DNA of 64,000 nucleotides from Roseateles terrae. GTDB taxonomy: Bacteria > Pseudomonadota > Gammaproteobacteria > Burkholderiales > Burkholderiaceae_C. The notes beneath the pieces are model-generated. The model worked only from the letters and a program-made list of their open reading frames with translations. It was not told where the DNA came from and did not search any database. The stretch's first letter is position 1; the number at the start of each line of letters is the position of its first letter. A program made the translations under genes and the position numbers. Below, piece by piece: positions 27,558 to 37,429 of the stretch. The stretch is from assembly GCF_014192155.1 (NCBI RefSeq), contig NZ_JACHXO010000008.1:1-64000 (forward strand). The letters are read 5' to 3'.

Positions 27558-30143
27558 ATGAGCGCGCAATCCCCGTCCCAGTCCGTTCCGCCTTCCGACA
27601 CCTGGCCGGCCACCGGCCCCGCCCCCAGCTCCCGCCGCCCGCCGTCCCTGTGGCGGCAGACGGCCCTCCAGACCTGGCGGGATGCGCGGGCGGGGGAACT
27701 CTCCCTGCTGATCCTCGCCCTGATCCTGGCGGTGGCGGCGGTCTGTGCCGTGGCCTTCCTGTCCGACCGCCTGGACCGCGGTCTGCGTCGCGATGCTGCG
27801 CAGCTGCTCGGTGGCGATGTGGTGCTCGCCAGCGACCAGCCCACGCCCGCGCCCGTGCGGGCACTGGCCCAGCGCCTGAACATGCAGACGGTGGACACCC
27901 TGAGCTTCCCCAGCATGGCCCGCGCGCCCGATGCGCAAGGCGGGGGCAGCCGGCTGGTGTCGGTGAAGGCGGTCAGCCCCAGCTATCCGCTGCGGGGCAA
28001 GCTGACGCTGTCCGATGGCACCAAGACCGGTGCGCCAGCGCCTGGCACGGTGTGGGTCGACCCCGGCGTGCTGACGGCCTTGAGCGTCAAGGTGGGAGAT
28101 TCGGTGCTGCTGGGGGATGCCACGCTGCGCATCGCCGGCCAGATCGGCAATGAGCCCGACCGTGGGGCCGGTTTCATGAATCTGATGCCGCGGGTGATGG
28201 TGGCCCAGGCGGATCTGCCGGCCACGGGTCTGATCCAGCCCGCCAGCCGGGTGACCTACCGCTTCGGCGTGGTGGGCAATGAAGCGGCGGTGCGCAGTTT
28301 CACCACCGAGACGCAGCAGGCCGTGAAAGCGCAGAACTTGCGCGGCATCCGGCTGGAGTCGCTGGAGTCCGGCCGTCCGGAGATGCGTCAGACGCTGGAC
28401 CGGGCCACCAAGTTCCTCAACCTGGTGGCCTTGCTGGCGGCGCTGCTGGCGGCCATCGCCGTGGCCCTGGCGGCCCGTGAATTTGCCAATCGCCACCTGA
28501 ACGACTGCGCCATGCTGCGGGTGCTGGGTCAGCCGCAGCGCCGGCTCTCCTGGGTCTTCACGCTGGAGTTTGCGCTGGTGGGGGCCGTGGCGAGCAGCCT
28601 GGGCATCCTGCTCGGCTTCCTGCTGCACTACGTCTTCATCGGCCTGCTGGCCGGCCTGATCGCGGTGGACCTGCCCGCTGCAGGCGCCTGGCCGGTGCTG
28701 CTCGGCCTGGGCATGGGCATGAGCCTGCTGCTGGGTTTCGGCCTGCCGCCGGTGCTGCAACTGGCCTCCGTCCCGCCGCTGCGGGTCATCCGCCGCGATG
28801 TCGGCCGGCCCAAGGCCACGTCGATCCTGGTGCTGGGCGCGGGCGTGCTGGGCTTTGTGGCGGTACTCACCGCCCTGTCCGCAGACTGGCGTCTGGGCCT
28901 GATCGCCACGGGCGGCTTTGTGGTGGCGCTGGCGCTGTTTGCGCTGATGGCCTGGCTGGCGGTCGTCGCGCTGCGCCGGGTGGTGCCACAGGCGGGTGCG
29001 CCACGCTGGCTGTTGCTGGCCACCCGTCAGGTGGCCGCCCGCCCGGCTTTTGCCGTGCTGCAGGTGGGCGCGCTCTCGCTGGGTCTGCTGGCGCTGGCGC
29101 TGCTGGTGCTGCTGCGCACCGACCTGATCGACAGCTGGCGTGCCGCCACACCGGCCAACGCGCCGGACCGCTTTGTGATCAACATCCAGCCGGACCAGGG
29201 CGCGGCCTTCCGCGGTGAGCTTGAGAAGGCCGGCGTGAAGGACTACGACTGGTATCCGATGATCCGGGGCCGGCTCGTCAGCATCAATGGCAAGGCGGTG
29301 AGCGCGGGGCAGTTCCAGGAAGAACGGGCGCAGCGTCTGGTGGAGCGGGAATTCAACCTGAGCCACAGTGCGGAGCTGCCCAGTCACAATGAAATCAGCC
29401 GCGGCCAATGGACGGCCAATGAGAAGGACGGGCTCAGTGTCGAACAGGGCCTGGCCGATCAGCTCGGGCTGAAGCTGGGCGACCGCCTGGCCTTCGACAT
29501 TGCCGGCACCACCGTCGAATCCCGCATCACCAGTCTGCGAAAGGTCGATTGGGGCTCGATGCGCGTCAACTTTTTTGTGCTGTTTCCACAGGCCGAGATG
29601 CCAGACCTGCCGCTGAGCTACATCTCCGCCTTCCACACGCCGCCGGGCCAGGCGCTGGCCATGGATCGTGCGCTGGTGCGCGCCTTCCCCAACCTCACGC
29701 TGGTGGATGTGTCGGCCGAGCTCAAGCAGATCCAGTCGGTGCTGGAACAGGTGAGCATGGCGGTGCAGCTGTTGTTCGCCGTCGCGCTGGCGCTGGGCGT
29801 GGTGGTGCTGCTGGTGGCCGCCGTCGGATCCCGCGAAGCCCGGACCCGGGAATTTGCGCTGATGCGGGCCATGGGCGCGTCCAGCGCCTTGATGGCTGCG
29901 GTGCAGCGGGCCGAACTGCTGGGGCTGGGGGCGCTGGCCGGTTTTCTGGCCGGAGGCGCCGCCCAGGCCATGGGCTGGGCGCTGACGCGATATGCCTTCG
30001 ACTTCGAATGGCAGTTCAAGCCCTGGGTGCTGCTGGGCACGACCGTGGGCGGCGCGGTGCTGGCCCAACTGGCGGGCTGGTGGGCGCTGCGCGGCGTGCT
30101 CAAGCGCCCGGTGGTGCAGACGCTGCGGGACGCGCAGGACTGA
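27558..30143 (+). CDS. FtsX-type ABC permease, YbbP-like
   Basis: The 861-residue membrane protein has the layout of YbbP-type permeases: a helix near the N-terminus, a large periplasmic domain, an FtsX block (FLNLVALLAALLAAIAVALA), further helices, a second periplasmic domain and a C-terminal FtsX block (VSMAVQLLFAVALALGVVVL). YbbP normally works with the ATPase YbbA and the esterase TesA, but neither gene is next to it here. It starts with a Pro/Ser-rich stretch of about 30 residues. The ORF is open upstream to 27399 but the ATG at 27558 is the likely start. Confidence 0.88.
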   Translation: MSAQSPSQSVPPSDTWPATGPAPSSRRPPSLWRQTALQTWRDARAGELSLLILALILAVAAVCAVAFLSDRLDRGLRRDAAQLLGGDVVLASDQPTPAPVRALAQRLNMQTVDTLSFPSMARAPDAQGGGSRLVSVKAVSPSYPLRGKLTLSDGTKTGAPAPGTVWVDPGVLTALSVKVGDSVLLGDATLRIAGQIGNEPDRGAGFMNLMPRVMVAQADLPATGLIQPASRVTYRFGVVGNEAAVRSFTTETQQAVKAQNLRGIRLESLESGRPEMRQTLDRATKFLNLVALLAALLAAIAVALAAREFANRHLNDCAMLRVLGQPQRRLSWVFTLEFALVGAVASSLGILLGFLLHYVFIGLLAGLIAVDLPAAGAWPVLLGLGMGMSLLLGFGLPPVLQLASVPPLRVIRRDVGRPKATSILVLGAGVLGFVAVLTALSADWRLGLIATGGFVVALALFALMAWLAVVALRRVVPQAGAPRWLLLATRQVAARPAFAVLQVGALSLGLLALALLVLLRTDLIDSWRAATPANAPDRFVINIQPDQGAAFRGELEKAGVKDYDWYPMIRGRLVSINGKAVSAGQFQEERAQRLVEREFNLSHSAELPSHNEISRGQWTANEKDGLSVEQGLADQLGLKLGDRLAFDIAGTTVESRITSLRKVDWGSMRVNFFVLFPQAEMPDLPLSYISAFHTPPGQALAMDRALVRAFPNLTLVDVSAELKQIQSVLEQVSMAVQLLFAVALALGVVVLLVAAVGSREARTREFALMRAMGASSALMAAVQRAELLGLGALAGFLAGGAAQAMGWALTRYAFDFEWQFKPWVLLGTTVGGAVLAQLAGWWALRGVLKRPVVQTLRDAQD

Positions 30144-30183
30144 AGCGGCGCAGGCCCGTGCGATGCGCGCTGAGCCGGCGCCT

Positions 30184-30227
30184 CCCAAAACAAAAGCGCC
30201 TGGCATGCCAGGCGCTTTTGTTTTGGG
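30184..30227. terminator. 44-bp perfect palindrome, bidirectional terminator
   Basis: A perfect palindrome (CCCAAAACAAAAGCGCCTGGCA and its complement) lies between the convergent permease and cheW genes. GC-rich stem centre flanked by A-tract and T-tract on both sides makes it an efficient terminator in both directions. Confidence 0.93.
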
Positions 30228-30283
30228 TCCGCGCAGGACCGTCGGAGCAGGGCGCCACACAAGCGCCCCCGCTGGCAGATCGA

Positions 30284-30829
30284 TCAGCCGGTGATGGAAT
30301 CCATCAGGCCCATGTCGGCGCTGCTCATCAGGCCTTCGATGTCGATCAGGATCAGCATGCGTTCGCTGACGGCGCCGATGCCCATGATGAAGCTGGTGTT
30401 CACCGCGCTGGCGCTGAGTTCCGGCGCCGGACGGATGGCTTCACGGCTCAGTTCCAGCACGTCGGACACCGAGTCCACCACGGCACCGACCACGCGGTTC
30501 TTCACGTTCAGCACGATGACCACGGTGAAGCTGTTGTATTCCGCGGTGGCGCAACCGAGCTTCAGGCGCAGGTCCACGATCGGCACGATGACGCCGCGCA
30601 GATTGACCACGCCCTTGATGAAATCCGGAGCGTTGGCGATGCGGGTGGGCTGCTCGTAGGAGCGGATTTCCTGCACCTTCAGGATGTCGATGCCGTACTC
30701 TTCCTGGCCGAGGCGGAAGGTCAGGTATTCACCATTGGACGGTGCGACATTGCCCGAGCCGGACTGGAGGGCCAGCGCGCCGGAGCCTGCTTGCACGACT
30801 TGCGTGCCGGTTTGTTGGACGATTTCCAT
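30284..30829 (-). CDS. cheW: chemotaxis coupling protein CheW
   Basis: The 181-residue adaptor links receptors to the kinase CheA. The CheW fold starts near residue 33 ([31 protein letters not shown], shown in part: [14 protein letters not shown]) with the conserved [14 protein letters not shown]. An N-terminal stretch of about 30 Gly/Ser/Gln-rich residues is extra. It is the last gene of the operon, 21 bp after mcp, and ends at the bidirectional palindrome terminator. Confidence 0.95.
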   Translation of the reverse strand: MEIVQQTGTQVVQAGSGALALQSGSGNVAPSNGEYLTFRLGQEEYGIDILKVQEIRSYEQPTRIANAPDFIKGVVNLRGVIVPIVDLRLKLGCATAEYNSFTVVIVLNVKNRVVGAVVDSVSDVLELSREAIRPAPELSASAVNTSFIMGIGAVSERMLILIDIEGLMSSADMGLMDSITG

Positions 30830-30850
30830 GAAGTGACCTCGTGCGGCTGA

Positions 30851-32833
30851 TTAAAAGGTTTCCCAGTCGCCGTCATCGGCGGCGGTGGTGACCGGCTGGG
30901 CCGGCGCGGGAGTAAACGGAGCAGCGGCTGCCTTGGGGGCGGACGCCTTGGGTTTCGGAGCGGGGCTGGCCTTGGCGACGGGCTTGACCGTCGCTGCCTT
31001 GGCGGGCGCCTTCACGGGTGCCTTCACCGGGGCCTTCAACGCTGTCTTCGCCGGCGCATTCGCCGATGCGGAAGCGGGCGCCTTGGCGGCGGCGGTGGTC
31101 GTGGCGGGCTTGACCGTCATCGGCCTGCTGGCCGGGGACGTCACGCTGGTGCTGGCCTTCGGCGCCGCAGCCCCGGGCGTCGGCTTGAAGCTGGGTTCCA
31201 CCGGGGCCTTCGCCGCCGGCTTGCCTGCGCCGCTGAACAGGGACGAGGACGTCGCCACGGCCGCATGCGGATTGACGCGGAAGCGGTCCACCACCGAGCC
31301 CAGGCGCTCGGCCTGGTCCTTGAGGCTTTCCGCCGCAGCAGCGCTTTCTTCCACCAGCGCGGCGTTCTGCTGGGTCATCTGGTCCAGCTGGCTGACGCCC
31401 TGGTTGACCTGGCTGATGCCGTCGCTCTGCTCGCTGGAGGCCGCGGTGATCTCGCCAATGATGTCGGTCACGCGCTGCACGCTGGAGACGATGTCGCTCA
31501 TCGACGTGCCGGCTTCCTGCACCAGGCGGGCACCGGTCTCGACGCGCTCGACGCTGGCGCCGATCAGCGACTTGATCTCGCGGGCCGCTTCAGCGCTGCG
31601 CTGGGCCAGCGAGCGCACTTCACCGGCCACCACCGCGAAGCCGCGGCCCTGTTCCCCGGCACGAGCCGCTTCCACAGCGGCATTCAGGGCCAGGATGTTG
31701 GTCTGGAAGGCGATGCCATCGATGGTGCCGATGATGTCGCTGATGCGCTTGGAGCTGGCGTTGATCTCGTCCATGGTGGAGACCACCTGGCTGACCACTT
31801 CGCCGCCCTTGGCCGCTGCGCCGGAGGCGGAGGAAGCCAGCTGGTTGGCGGTGCGGGCGGAATCGGCGGTCTGCTTGACGGTGCCGGTCAGCTGCACCAG
31901 CGACGAAGCGGCTTCCTGCAGGTTGGAGGCCGTCTGCTCCGTCCGGCTGGACAGGTCCTGGTTGCCGGTGGCGATTTCCACCGAGGCGGTACGGATCGAA
32001 TCGGCGGCGGTGCGCAGTTGCCCCACCATCGTCTGCAGCGCTTCCTGCATGCGATGCAGCGACTGCATCAGCTTGGACGCTTCGTCCTTGCCTTCCACCC
32101 GGGTCATGACGCGGGAGAGGTCGCCCTCGGCGATGGCACCGGCCAGCGCTTCAGCTTCCACCAGCGGGCCGCAGATGCTGTTCATGTTCAGCAGCGTCAG
32201 CGGCACCACCACGACGGCGGCAAACACCAGCACCAGCACAAAGGTCCACAGCACCTTGGACTGGGTGCTTTCCATCCCGGTCCGCATGGCTTGCGATTCA
32301 GCTTCCAGCCGCTTGGAGTATTCGGCGATCTGGGCTTCCGCCTCCTTCACCTGATCTTTGGCGGGCTGCAGCAGGCGGTCCGCCACGGCCGCGTGGTCAT
32401 ACGCGCCCGCTTCAAGCTGGTTCACCACATTCGAGGCCTTGCTCGCATAGGTCTCCAGCGCGCCCTTGATCTTGTCCAGCAACGCCTTGTCTTCATCGTC
32501 GCTGAGCTTGGTCAGTTCGGCCACGAAGCCAGCGGCCTGGCTGCGGGCGGCGTCCCACTTGGCATGCCGCTCCTTCACCACCTCGGGCTTCTCGTAGTTG
32601 ATGATCATGTCCTTTTCATGGACACGCACCAAACCCATCGCCCCGACCAGATTGCTGACCACACGGCCGCGTTCCGACGATTTATCCAGGAACTCCTGCG
32701 TCTGTCCGCGCATGGATTGCATGCCGAACAGACCGACGCTCCCGACCACCAGCAGCAGCACCAGCACGATGGCGATGGCGCCGATCATGCGGGTCCTGAT
32801 GCTGAACTGCCGAAGCAGTGCGCTGAAATTCAT
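30851..32833 (-). CDS. methyl-accepting chemotaxis protein
   Basis: The 660-residue receptor has a first membrane helix (residues 15-36), a periplasmic four-helix-bundle sensing domain, a second membrane helix (about 195-216), a HAMP domain and a signalling domain with the hairpin tip ([20 protein letters not shown]). After the signalling domain comes an Ala/Pro/Lys-rich tail of about 115 residues ending in DWETF. That matches the NWETF-type pentapeptide to which CheR, and sometimes CheB, bind. The receptor is therefore probably a high-abundance type able to assist methylation of others. cheR and cheB are not in the window. Confidence 0.95.
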   Translation of the reverse strand: MNFSALLRQFSIRTRMIGAIAIVLVLLLVVGSVGLFGMQSMRGQTQEFLDKSSERGRVVSNLVGAMGLVRVHEKDMIINYEKPEVVKERHAKWDAARSQAAGFVAELTKLSDDEDKALLDKIKGALETYASKASNVVNQLEAGAYDHAAVADRLLQPAKDQVKEAEAQIAEYSKRLEAESQAMRTGMESTQSKVLWTFVLVLVFAAVVVVPLTLLNMNSICGPLVEAEALAGAIAEGDLSRVMTRVEGKDEASKLMQSLHRMQEALQTMVGQLRTAADSIRTASVEIATGNQDLSSRTEQTASNLQEAASSLVQLTGTVKQTADSARTANQLASSASGAAAKGGEVVSQVVSTMDEINASSKRISDIIGTIDGIAFQTNILALNAAVEAARAGEQGRGFAVVAGEVRSLAQRSAEAAREIKSLIGASVERVETGARLVQEAGTSMSDIVSSVQRVTDIIGEITAASSEQSDGISQVNQGVSQLDQMTQQNAALVEESAAAAESLKDQAERLGSVVDRFRVNPHAAVATSSSLFSGAGKPAAKAPVEPSFKPTPGAAAPKASTSVTSPASRPMTVKPATTTAAAKAPASASANAPAKTALKAPVKAPVKAPAKAATVKPVAKASPAPKPKASAPKAAAAPFTPAPAQPVTTAADDGDWETF

Positions 32834-32867
32834 AGGTCTACCTCAAGAGGGAAACAGCCGGAGCGGT

Positions 32868-35015
32868 TCAATGACGTGACCGGCGGACCAGACTGCCGAC
32901 ATCCAGAATGAGGGCCACGCGGCCATCCCCCATGATCGTGGCGCCCGATACATCCGGCACCTTGCGATAGTTGGCTTCCAGGTTCTTCACCACCACCTGC
33001 TGCTGGCCGAGCAATTCGTCCACCAGCATGGCCACGCGGCCGCCTTCAGCTTCCACAACGACCATGATGGAGCTGACATGCTCGAAGTCGAAGCGGGGCA
33101 CGTTGAATACCTGCTCCAATTCCACCACCGGCATGAACTCGTCACGCACCTCGACCACACGGCCGGAGCCGCCCACGGTCTTGATGGTGTCGGACTGCAC
33201 CTGGAAGGACTCGACCACCGAGGACAGCGGCAGGATGTAGACCTCTTCGCCCACACCCACGCTCATGCCGTCCATGATGGCCAGGGTCAGCGGCAGGCGG
33301 ACCGAGACCTTCATGCCGTAGCCTTCAGCGGAGTCGATCTCCACCGTGCCGCCCAGCGAGGTGATGTTCTTCTTGACCACGTCCATGCCCACGCCACGGC
33401 CCGACACGTCGGTGACCTGATCGGCCGTGGAGAAGCCCGGCGCGAAGATCAGACCCCAGACTTCCTGGTCGCTCATGGTGTCCGGCGCATCGATGCCCTT
33501 TTCGCGGGCCTTGCGGATCAGCTTCTCGCGGTTCAGGCCACGGCCGTCGTCGCGCACTTCGATGACGATGGAGCCGCCCTGATGGGACGCCACCAGCGTG
33601 ATCGTGCCCTGTTCCGGCTTGCCCTTGGCCGCACGCTCGGCCGGGGTCTCGATGCCGTGGTCGCAGCTGTTGCGCACCAGGTGGGTCAGCGGGTCGGTGA
33701 TCTTTTCCACCAGGCCCTTGTCCAGCTCGGTGGCTTCCCCTTGGGTGACCAGCTCGACCTTCTTGCCCAGCTTCGCGGCCAGGTCGCGCAGCATGCGGGG
33801 GAAGCGGTTGAAGACGACCGACATCGGAATCATCCGAATCGACATCACCGATTCCTGCAGATCCCGGGTGTTGCGTTCCAAATCGGCCAGACCCGAAGCC
33901 AGCTGCTGATACAGCGCCGGATCCAGGTTGCGGCTGTTCTGGGCCAGCATCGCCTGGGTGATGACCAGCTCGCCCACCAGGTTGATCAGCTGGTCGACCT
34001 TTTCCACCGAGACGCGCAGGGTGGACTGGTCCATGTTGGCACCACCGGCACGGGCCGGCGCATCGGCCTTGGCCGGCACCGCCGGCTTGACCGGCACCGG
34101 CACGGCGGCCTTGGGAGCCTCGGCGGCCTTCTGCTCCGAATTGGTGGCAGCAGGCAGGCCGGGGGAATCTTCAAAGAAGCCGTAGCCCGGATCCTCGTCC
34201 TTCTTCGCTTCTTCCTTCGGAGCGCCCGGGGCGCCTTCATGGAATCCAAAGCCTGGGCCGATCGGCAGGATCTTGACCTGCTCGCGGGAGACGTGGAAGG
34301 TGAACAGGTCCAGCAGGTCGTTGTCGCTGCTGCTGGTGAGCACCTTGAAGCGACGCATGCCGTCGGCGGAGATGCCACCGTCCAGCGGCTCGATCGTGCC
34401 GAGGTCGGTGATTTCCTTGAACAGGTCGACCAGGTTGTCGGCCTGCGCCGGATTGCTCAGCGGGCCGACGAGCAGCTCCAGCTGACGCACCGAAGAGGTC
34501 AGCGGGGCGGGAGAGGGCGATGCGGCGGCGGGGGCCGGCGCAGGCGCGGCTGCTGCAGCGGGCGCGGCCGCAGCCCGGTTGCCGTCCAGCTCACGGCCTT
34601 CCACGAGGGCGCGAATGTCGACCAGCAGCGCGCTGGTGTCGACCGCATCGGCACCGGAACCCTGATGGCGGGCCAGTTGGGCGCGCAGCGCGTCACCCGA
34701 CTGCAGCAGCACGTCCACCATCGGTGACGTGGGGGCCAGTTCGTGACGCCGCAGCTTGTCCAGCAGCGTTTCCATCTGGTGGGTCAGCTCGGCCACATCA
34801 TTGAAGCCAAAGGTCGCGGCGCCCCCCTTGATGGAGTGGGCGCAGCGGAAAATGGCATTCATCTGCTCGTCGTCCGGATTGTCGATATCCAGATTCAGCA
34901 GCAGTTGCTCCATGTTGTCGAGGTTCTCACCGGCTTCTTCAAAGAAGACTTGGTAGAACTGACTCAGGTCGATGCCGGCGCCGAGGTTGGCGCCTTCGGA
35001 GGTCATATCTCCCAT
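32868..35015 (-). CDS. cheA: chemotaxis histidine kinase CheA
   Basis: The 715-residue kinase has the P1 phosphotransfer domain with His60 in RCAHSIKGGAATFG, a P2 region flanked by Ala/Pro-rich linkers, the P3 dimerisation helices (VDQLINLVGELVITQAML), the P4 ATPase with HLVRNSCDHGIE and DDGRGLN, and the P5 CheW-like domain (VYILPLSSVVESF). The start at 35015 has GGGGAG about 7 bases upstream. It is followed by mcp (34 bp) and preceded by cheY (19 bp) in one operon. Confidence 0.97.
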   Translation of the reverse strand: MGDMTSEGANLGAGIDLSQFYQVFFEEAGENLDNMEQLLLNLDIDNPDDEQMNAIFRCAHSIKGGAATFGFNDVAELTHQMETLLDKLRRHELAPTSPMVDVLLQSGDALRAQLARHQGSGADAVDTSALLVDIRALVEGRELDGNRAAAAPAAAAAPAPAPAAASPSPAPLTSSVRQLELLVGPLSNPAQADNLVDLFKEITDLGTIEPLDGGISADGMRRFKVLTSSSDNDLLDLFTFHVSREQVKILPIGPGFGFHEGAPGAPKEEAKKDEDPGYGFFEDSPGLPAATNSEQKAAEAPKAAVPVPVKPAVPAKADAPARAGGANMDQSTLRVSVEKVDQLINLVGELVITQAMLAQNSRNLDPALYQQLASGLADLERNTRDLQESVMSIRMIPMSVVFNRFPRMLRDLAAKLGKKVELVTQGEATELDKGLVEKITDPLTHLVRNSCDHGIETPAERAAKGKPEQGTITLVASHQGGSIVIEVRDDGRGLNREKLIRKAREKGIDAPDTMSDQEVWGLIFAPGFSTADQVTDVSGRGVGMDVVKKNITSLGGTVEIDSAEGYGMKVSVRLPLTLAIMDGMSVGVGEEVYILPLSSVVESFQVQSDTIKTVGGSGRVVEVRDEFMPVVELEQVFNVPRFDFEHVSSIMVVVEAEGGRVAMLVDELLGQQQVVVKNLEANYRKVPDVSGATIMGDGRVALILDVGSLVRRSRH

Positions 35016-35034
35016 CTATCTCTCCCCCGCGGGT

Positions 35035-35397
35035 TCAGCGGATGACCTTGCCGATCACTTCGATCAGCTTGGCCGGGTCGAATGGCTTGACCAGCCAGCC
35101 GGTGGCACCGGCGGCGCGGCCGGCCTGCTTCATCTGGTCGCTGGACTCGGTCGTCAGGATGAGGATGGGGGTGGTCTTGAACTTCGGGTTGTCCCGCAGC
35201 TTCTTGGTCAGGCTGATGCCGTCCATCCGGGGCATGTTCTGGTCGGTCAGCACCAGATCGAAGTCGCGCTGGGTGGATTTCTCCCAGGCATCCTGCCCGT
35301 CCACCGCCTCCACGACATTGAAACCCGCATTCTTGAGGGTGAACGAGACCATCTGGCGCATGGAGGCCGAATCGTCTACGGCGAGGATCGAGGGCAT
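35035..35397 (-). CDS. cheY: chemotaxis response regulator CheY
   Basis: The 120-residue single receiver domain has the acidic pocket (VDDS, residues 8-9), the phosphorylated Asp52 in LVLTDQNMPRMDG, the switch Thr in LILTTESS and the Lys in WLVKPFDP. Phospho-CheY binds FliM and changes motor rotation. The ATG at 35397 has GGAG 8 bases upstream; a frame to 35418 starts inside that region. Confidence 0.96.
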   Translation of the reverse strand: MPSILAVDDSASMRQMVSFTLKNAGFNVVEAVDGQDAWEKSTQRDFDLVLTDQNMPRMDGISLTKKLRDNPKFKTTPILILTTESSDQMKQAGRAAGATGWLVKPFDPAKLIEVIGKVIR

Positions 35398-35499
35398 TTT
35401 TGGTTCTCCGGATGACAAGCGGTTTTCGGTTGCAGCTTGAGATTCTTTAGGCTACAGCAGCGGTTGTTTTTTTGTGGGACTTGTGGTTGCTGACGAAGG

Positions 35500-35955
35500 T
35501 CAAAACAGCTCGATCGAGCCAGCATCCATTTCGTCCTGGGTGACCGGATTCGGTCTCAGCGGGGCAGTTTCCACTACAGCAGCCCCATCTTCGTCGTCCC
35601 CGAAGGCATCTCGGGCGAGTTGATCGGAACAATTGCGCAAACGCTGGCTGGTATGGTTGATCAGCTGCGTGGACATGTCGTGAAACTGCAGCGCCGTGAC
35701 CGCGCCGGCCAGGTGCAGCATCACCTGTTGAAGGGCGTCCTTGTCCTGGTCGCTGCTGGCGCGTGACAGGAGCTGGTCAATCAGGCTGGAGGCCCCGAAA
35801 AAGTGGCTGGACAAGGTCTCACCCGTGTCATCCAGCAACCGCTGCAGGCGCTCGAGGTCATTGTTGACCGTCATGAGATGGTCCTGCAGCTCGGCGGCGG
35901 CCAGCAACGGCATCAGGCCACTGTCCTGCTCGACCGCTGTCTCATCGATTTGCAT
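35500..35955 (-). CDS. short CheZ-like CheY-P phosphatase
   Basis: The 151-residue helical protein resembles CheZ in two places. The segment LQFHDMSTQLINH keeps an Asp93-x3-Gln97 pair, the spacing of the catalytic Asp143 and Gln147 of Escherichia coli CheZ. The C-terminal DEMDAGSIELF resembles the CheY-binding tail of CheZ (acidic residues, Ser, aromatic end). Length is about two thirds of enteric CheZ, mainly from a shorter helical hairpin. It lies 102 bp upstream of cheY as the first gene of the operon. GGAG lies 5 bases before the ATG at 35955; a frame to 35979 is less likely. Function is inferred. Confidence 0.7.
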   Translation of the reverse strand: MQIDETAVEQDSGLMPLLAAAELQDHLMTVNNDLERLQRLLDDTGETLSSHFFGASSLIDQLLSRASSDQDKDALQQVMLHLAGAVTALQFHDMSTQLINHTSQRLRNCSDQLARDAFGDDEDGAAVVETAPLRPNPVTQDEMDAGSIELF

Positions 35956-35990
35956 CTTGGCTCCACATGCGATGTCCACACTTCGTGCTC

Positions 35991-36010
35991 ACACCGACCC
36001 AACTCGGTGT
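35991..36010. repeat. inverted repeat upstream of the chemotaxis operon
   Basis: ACACCGA-N6-TCGGTGT forms a 7-bp inverted repeat 36 bp before the cheZ-like start. It could be an operator or simply a hairpin. Confidence 0.4.
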
Positions 36011-36089
36011 GCGGCGAGACTCTTCTTGGCTGCAGGAATCTTCGGCTTTTAGCAGGCATCTGTCGATGGAAGTAATTGGCCAAAGTGAC

Positions 36090-36101
36090 CCCAATATTGG
36101 G
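36090..36101. repeat. 12-bp perfect palindrome between divergent operons
   Basis: CCCAATATTGGG lies in the AT-richer gap between the chemotaxis operon and the two-component genes. A short palindrome in such a place could be an operator; there is no direct evidence. Confidence 0.35.
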
Positions 36102-36250
36102 CTTCGTCCACCTTTCCACACTTTCAGAACGGGCCGCCGAGAACTTCCTCTCCAGCGTAAACCCAGGACTCTAAGGTTTCCAGATGTGAACGAAGACGAG
36201 TTGCGCGCGCGCATCCCGGGGAGTCGCGACAAACTTGGCATACTCGCGGC

Positions 36251-37429
36251 ATGCCTGCCTTGCCTCAGGGCGAACGCCGCCTGCGTTTGCTGCACATCGA
36301 AGACTCCGATCTGGACCATCAACTGATCCTGGCCCAGTTGCAACGGGCCGGGCTTTCTTTCGAGATCACCCGTCTCGACAGCCTGGCGGCGGTCGAAGCG
36401 GCGCTCGGCCAGCCGTGGGACGCCATCATTTCGGACTACAACCTGCCCGGTTTTTCCGGGCTGGTGGTGCTGGACCTCATCCGGCAGCGTCAACTGATCC
36501 TGCCTTTCATCCTGGTGTCCGGGGAAATCGGGGAGGACACCGCGGTGGCCGCCATGCGCAACGGCGCCTCCGACTACCTGCTCAAGAACAACCTCGCCCG
36601 CCTGGCGCCGGCGCTGCTGCATGCGATCGAATCCTGCGAAGCCCGGCGGGCACGCCAGGAATCGGACCGGGAACTCATCAAATCCAAACAGCAATTGCAC
36701 GAGCTGGCGGGTCACCTGCAGACCAGCGTGGAAATGGAACGTGCCGCCATTGCCCGTGAAATCCATGACGATGTGGGCGGCTCATTGACCGCCATTAAAT
36801 TCGACCTGGCCTGGATCGCTCGACATTCTGATGATGCCGCGGTCCAGCAGCGGGTGCAATCCGCCCTGGAAACCGTGAGCAGCGCCATTGAATCGAGTCA
36901 GCGAATCATGCACAACCTGCGCCCGGCCATCCTGGAACAGGGTTTGCTGGCAGCAGTGCAATGGTTGGCCGCCCGTTTTGAGCGACGCACCGGCATTCCT
37001 ACCGCGGTGCGCAGCGGCGACGAGGTGCAGCCTCTGCCCGCCGGCGTGCCCCTGGTGGCCTACCGGACGGCTCAGGAGGCGCTGACCAATGTGTCCAAAC
37101 ATGCCAATGCAAGCCGCGTGGACGTGGAACTCAGCATGGACGGTGGTGTGCTGACCCTGGAGGTCAAGGACAACGGTCAGGGCCTGGCGCCCGGCGACCT
37201 GAGCAAGGCCCGCAGCTTCGGCATCCGAGGGCTGCGGGAGCGCGCGGCCACCGTGGGGGGCTGGGTGGACATGAGTTCGGGCGTGCATGGCACCAGCCTG
37301 ATTCTGTCGGTCCCGCTGCGGGGGGTGATCCACCCGTTTGAGGATGATTTTGCGGAGGAGGACGGGGCCGGCGCCTCGGGTGCCGGTGCGCAGTCGGAGC
37401 ATGACCCGTCCACATGGGGCCAACTATGA
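36251..37429 (+). CDS. NarX-type sensor kinase with N-terminal receiver domain
   Basis: The 392-residue soluble kinase has a receiver domain at residues 10-125 (LLHIEDSDLDHQ, phospho-acceptor Asp in IISDYNLPGFSG, Lys in YLLKNN). A coiled region leads to a HisKA_3 domain with the phosphorylated His in AAIAREIHDDVGGSLTAIKF, then a HATPase_c domain (RTAQEALTNVSKHANA, DNGQGL, GIRGLRERA). There is no membrane segment, so it is cytoplasmic, and its input probably arrives by phosphotransfer to the receiver. The stop codon overlaps the response regulator start (ATGA). Confidence 0.92.
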   Translation: MPALPQGERRLRLLHIEDSDLDHQLILAQLQRAGLSFEITRLDSLAAVEAALGQPWDAIISDYNLPGFSGLVVLDLIRQRQLILPFILVSGEIGEDTAVAAMRNGASDYLLKNNLARLAPALLHAIESCEARRARQESDRELIKSKQQLHELAGHLQTSVEMERAAIAREIHDDVGGSLTAIKFDLAWIARHSDDAAVQQRVQSALETVSSAIESSQRIMHNLRPAILEQGLLAAVQWLAARFERRTGIPTAVRSGDEVQPLPAGVPLVAYRTAQEALTNVSKHANASRVDVELSMDGGVLTLEVKDNGQGLAPGDLSKARSFGIRGLRERAATVGGWVDMSSGVHGTSLILSVPLRGVIHPFEDDFAEEDGAGASGAGAQSEHDPSTWGQL

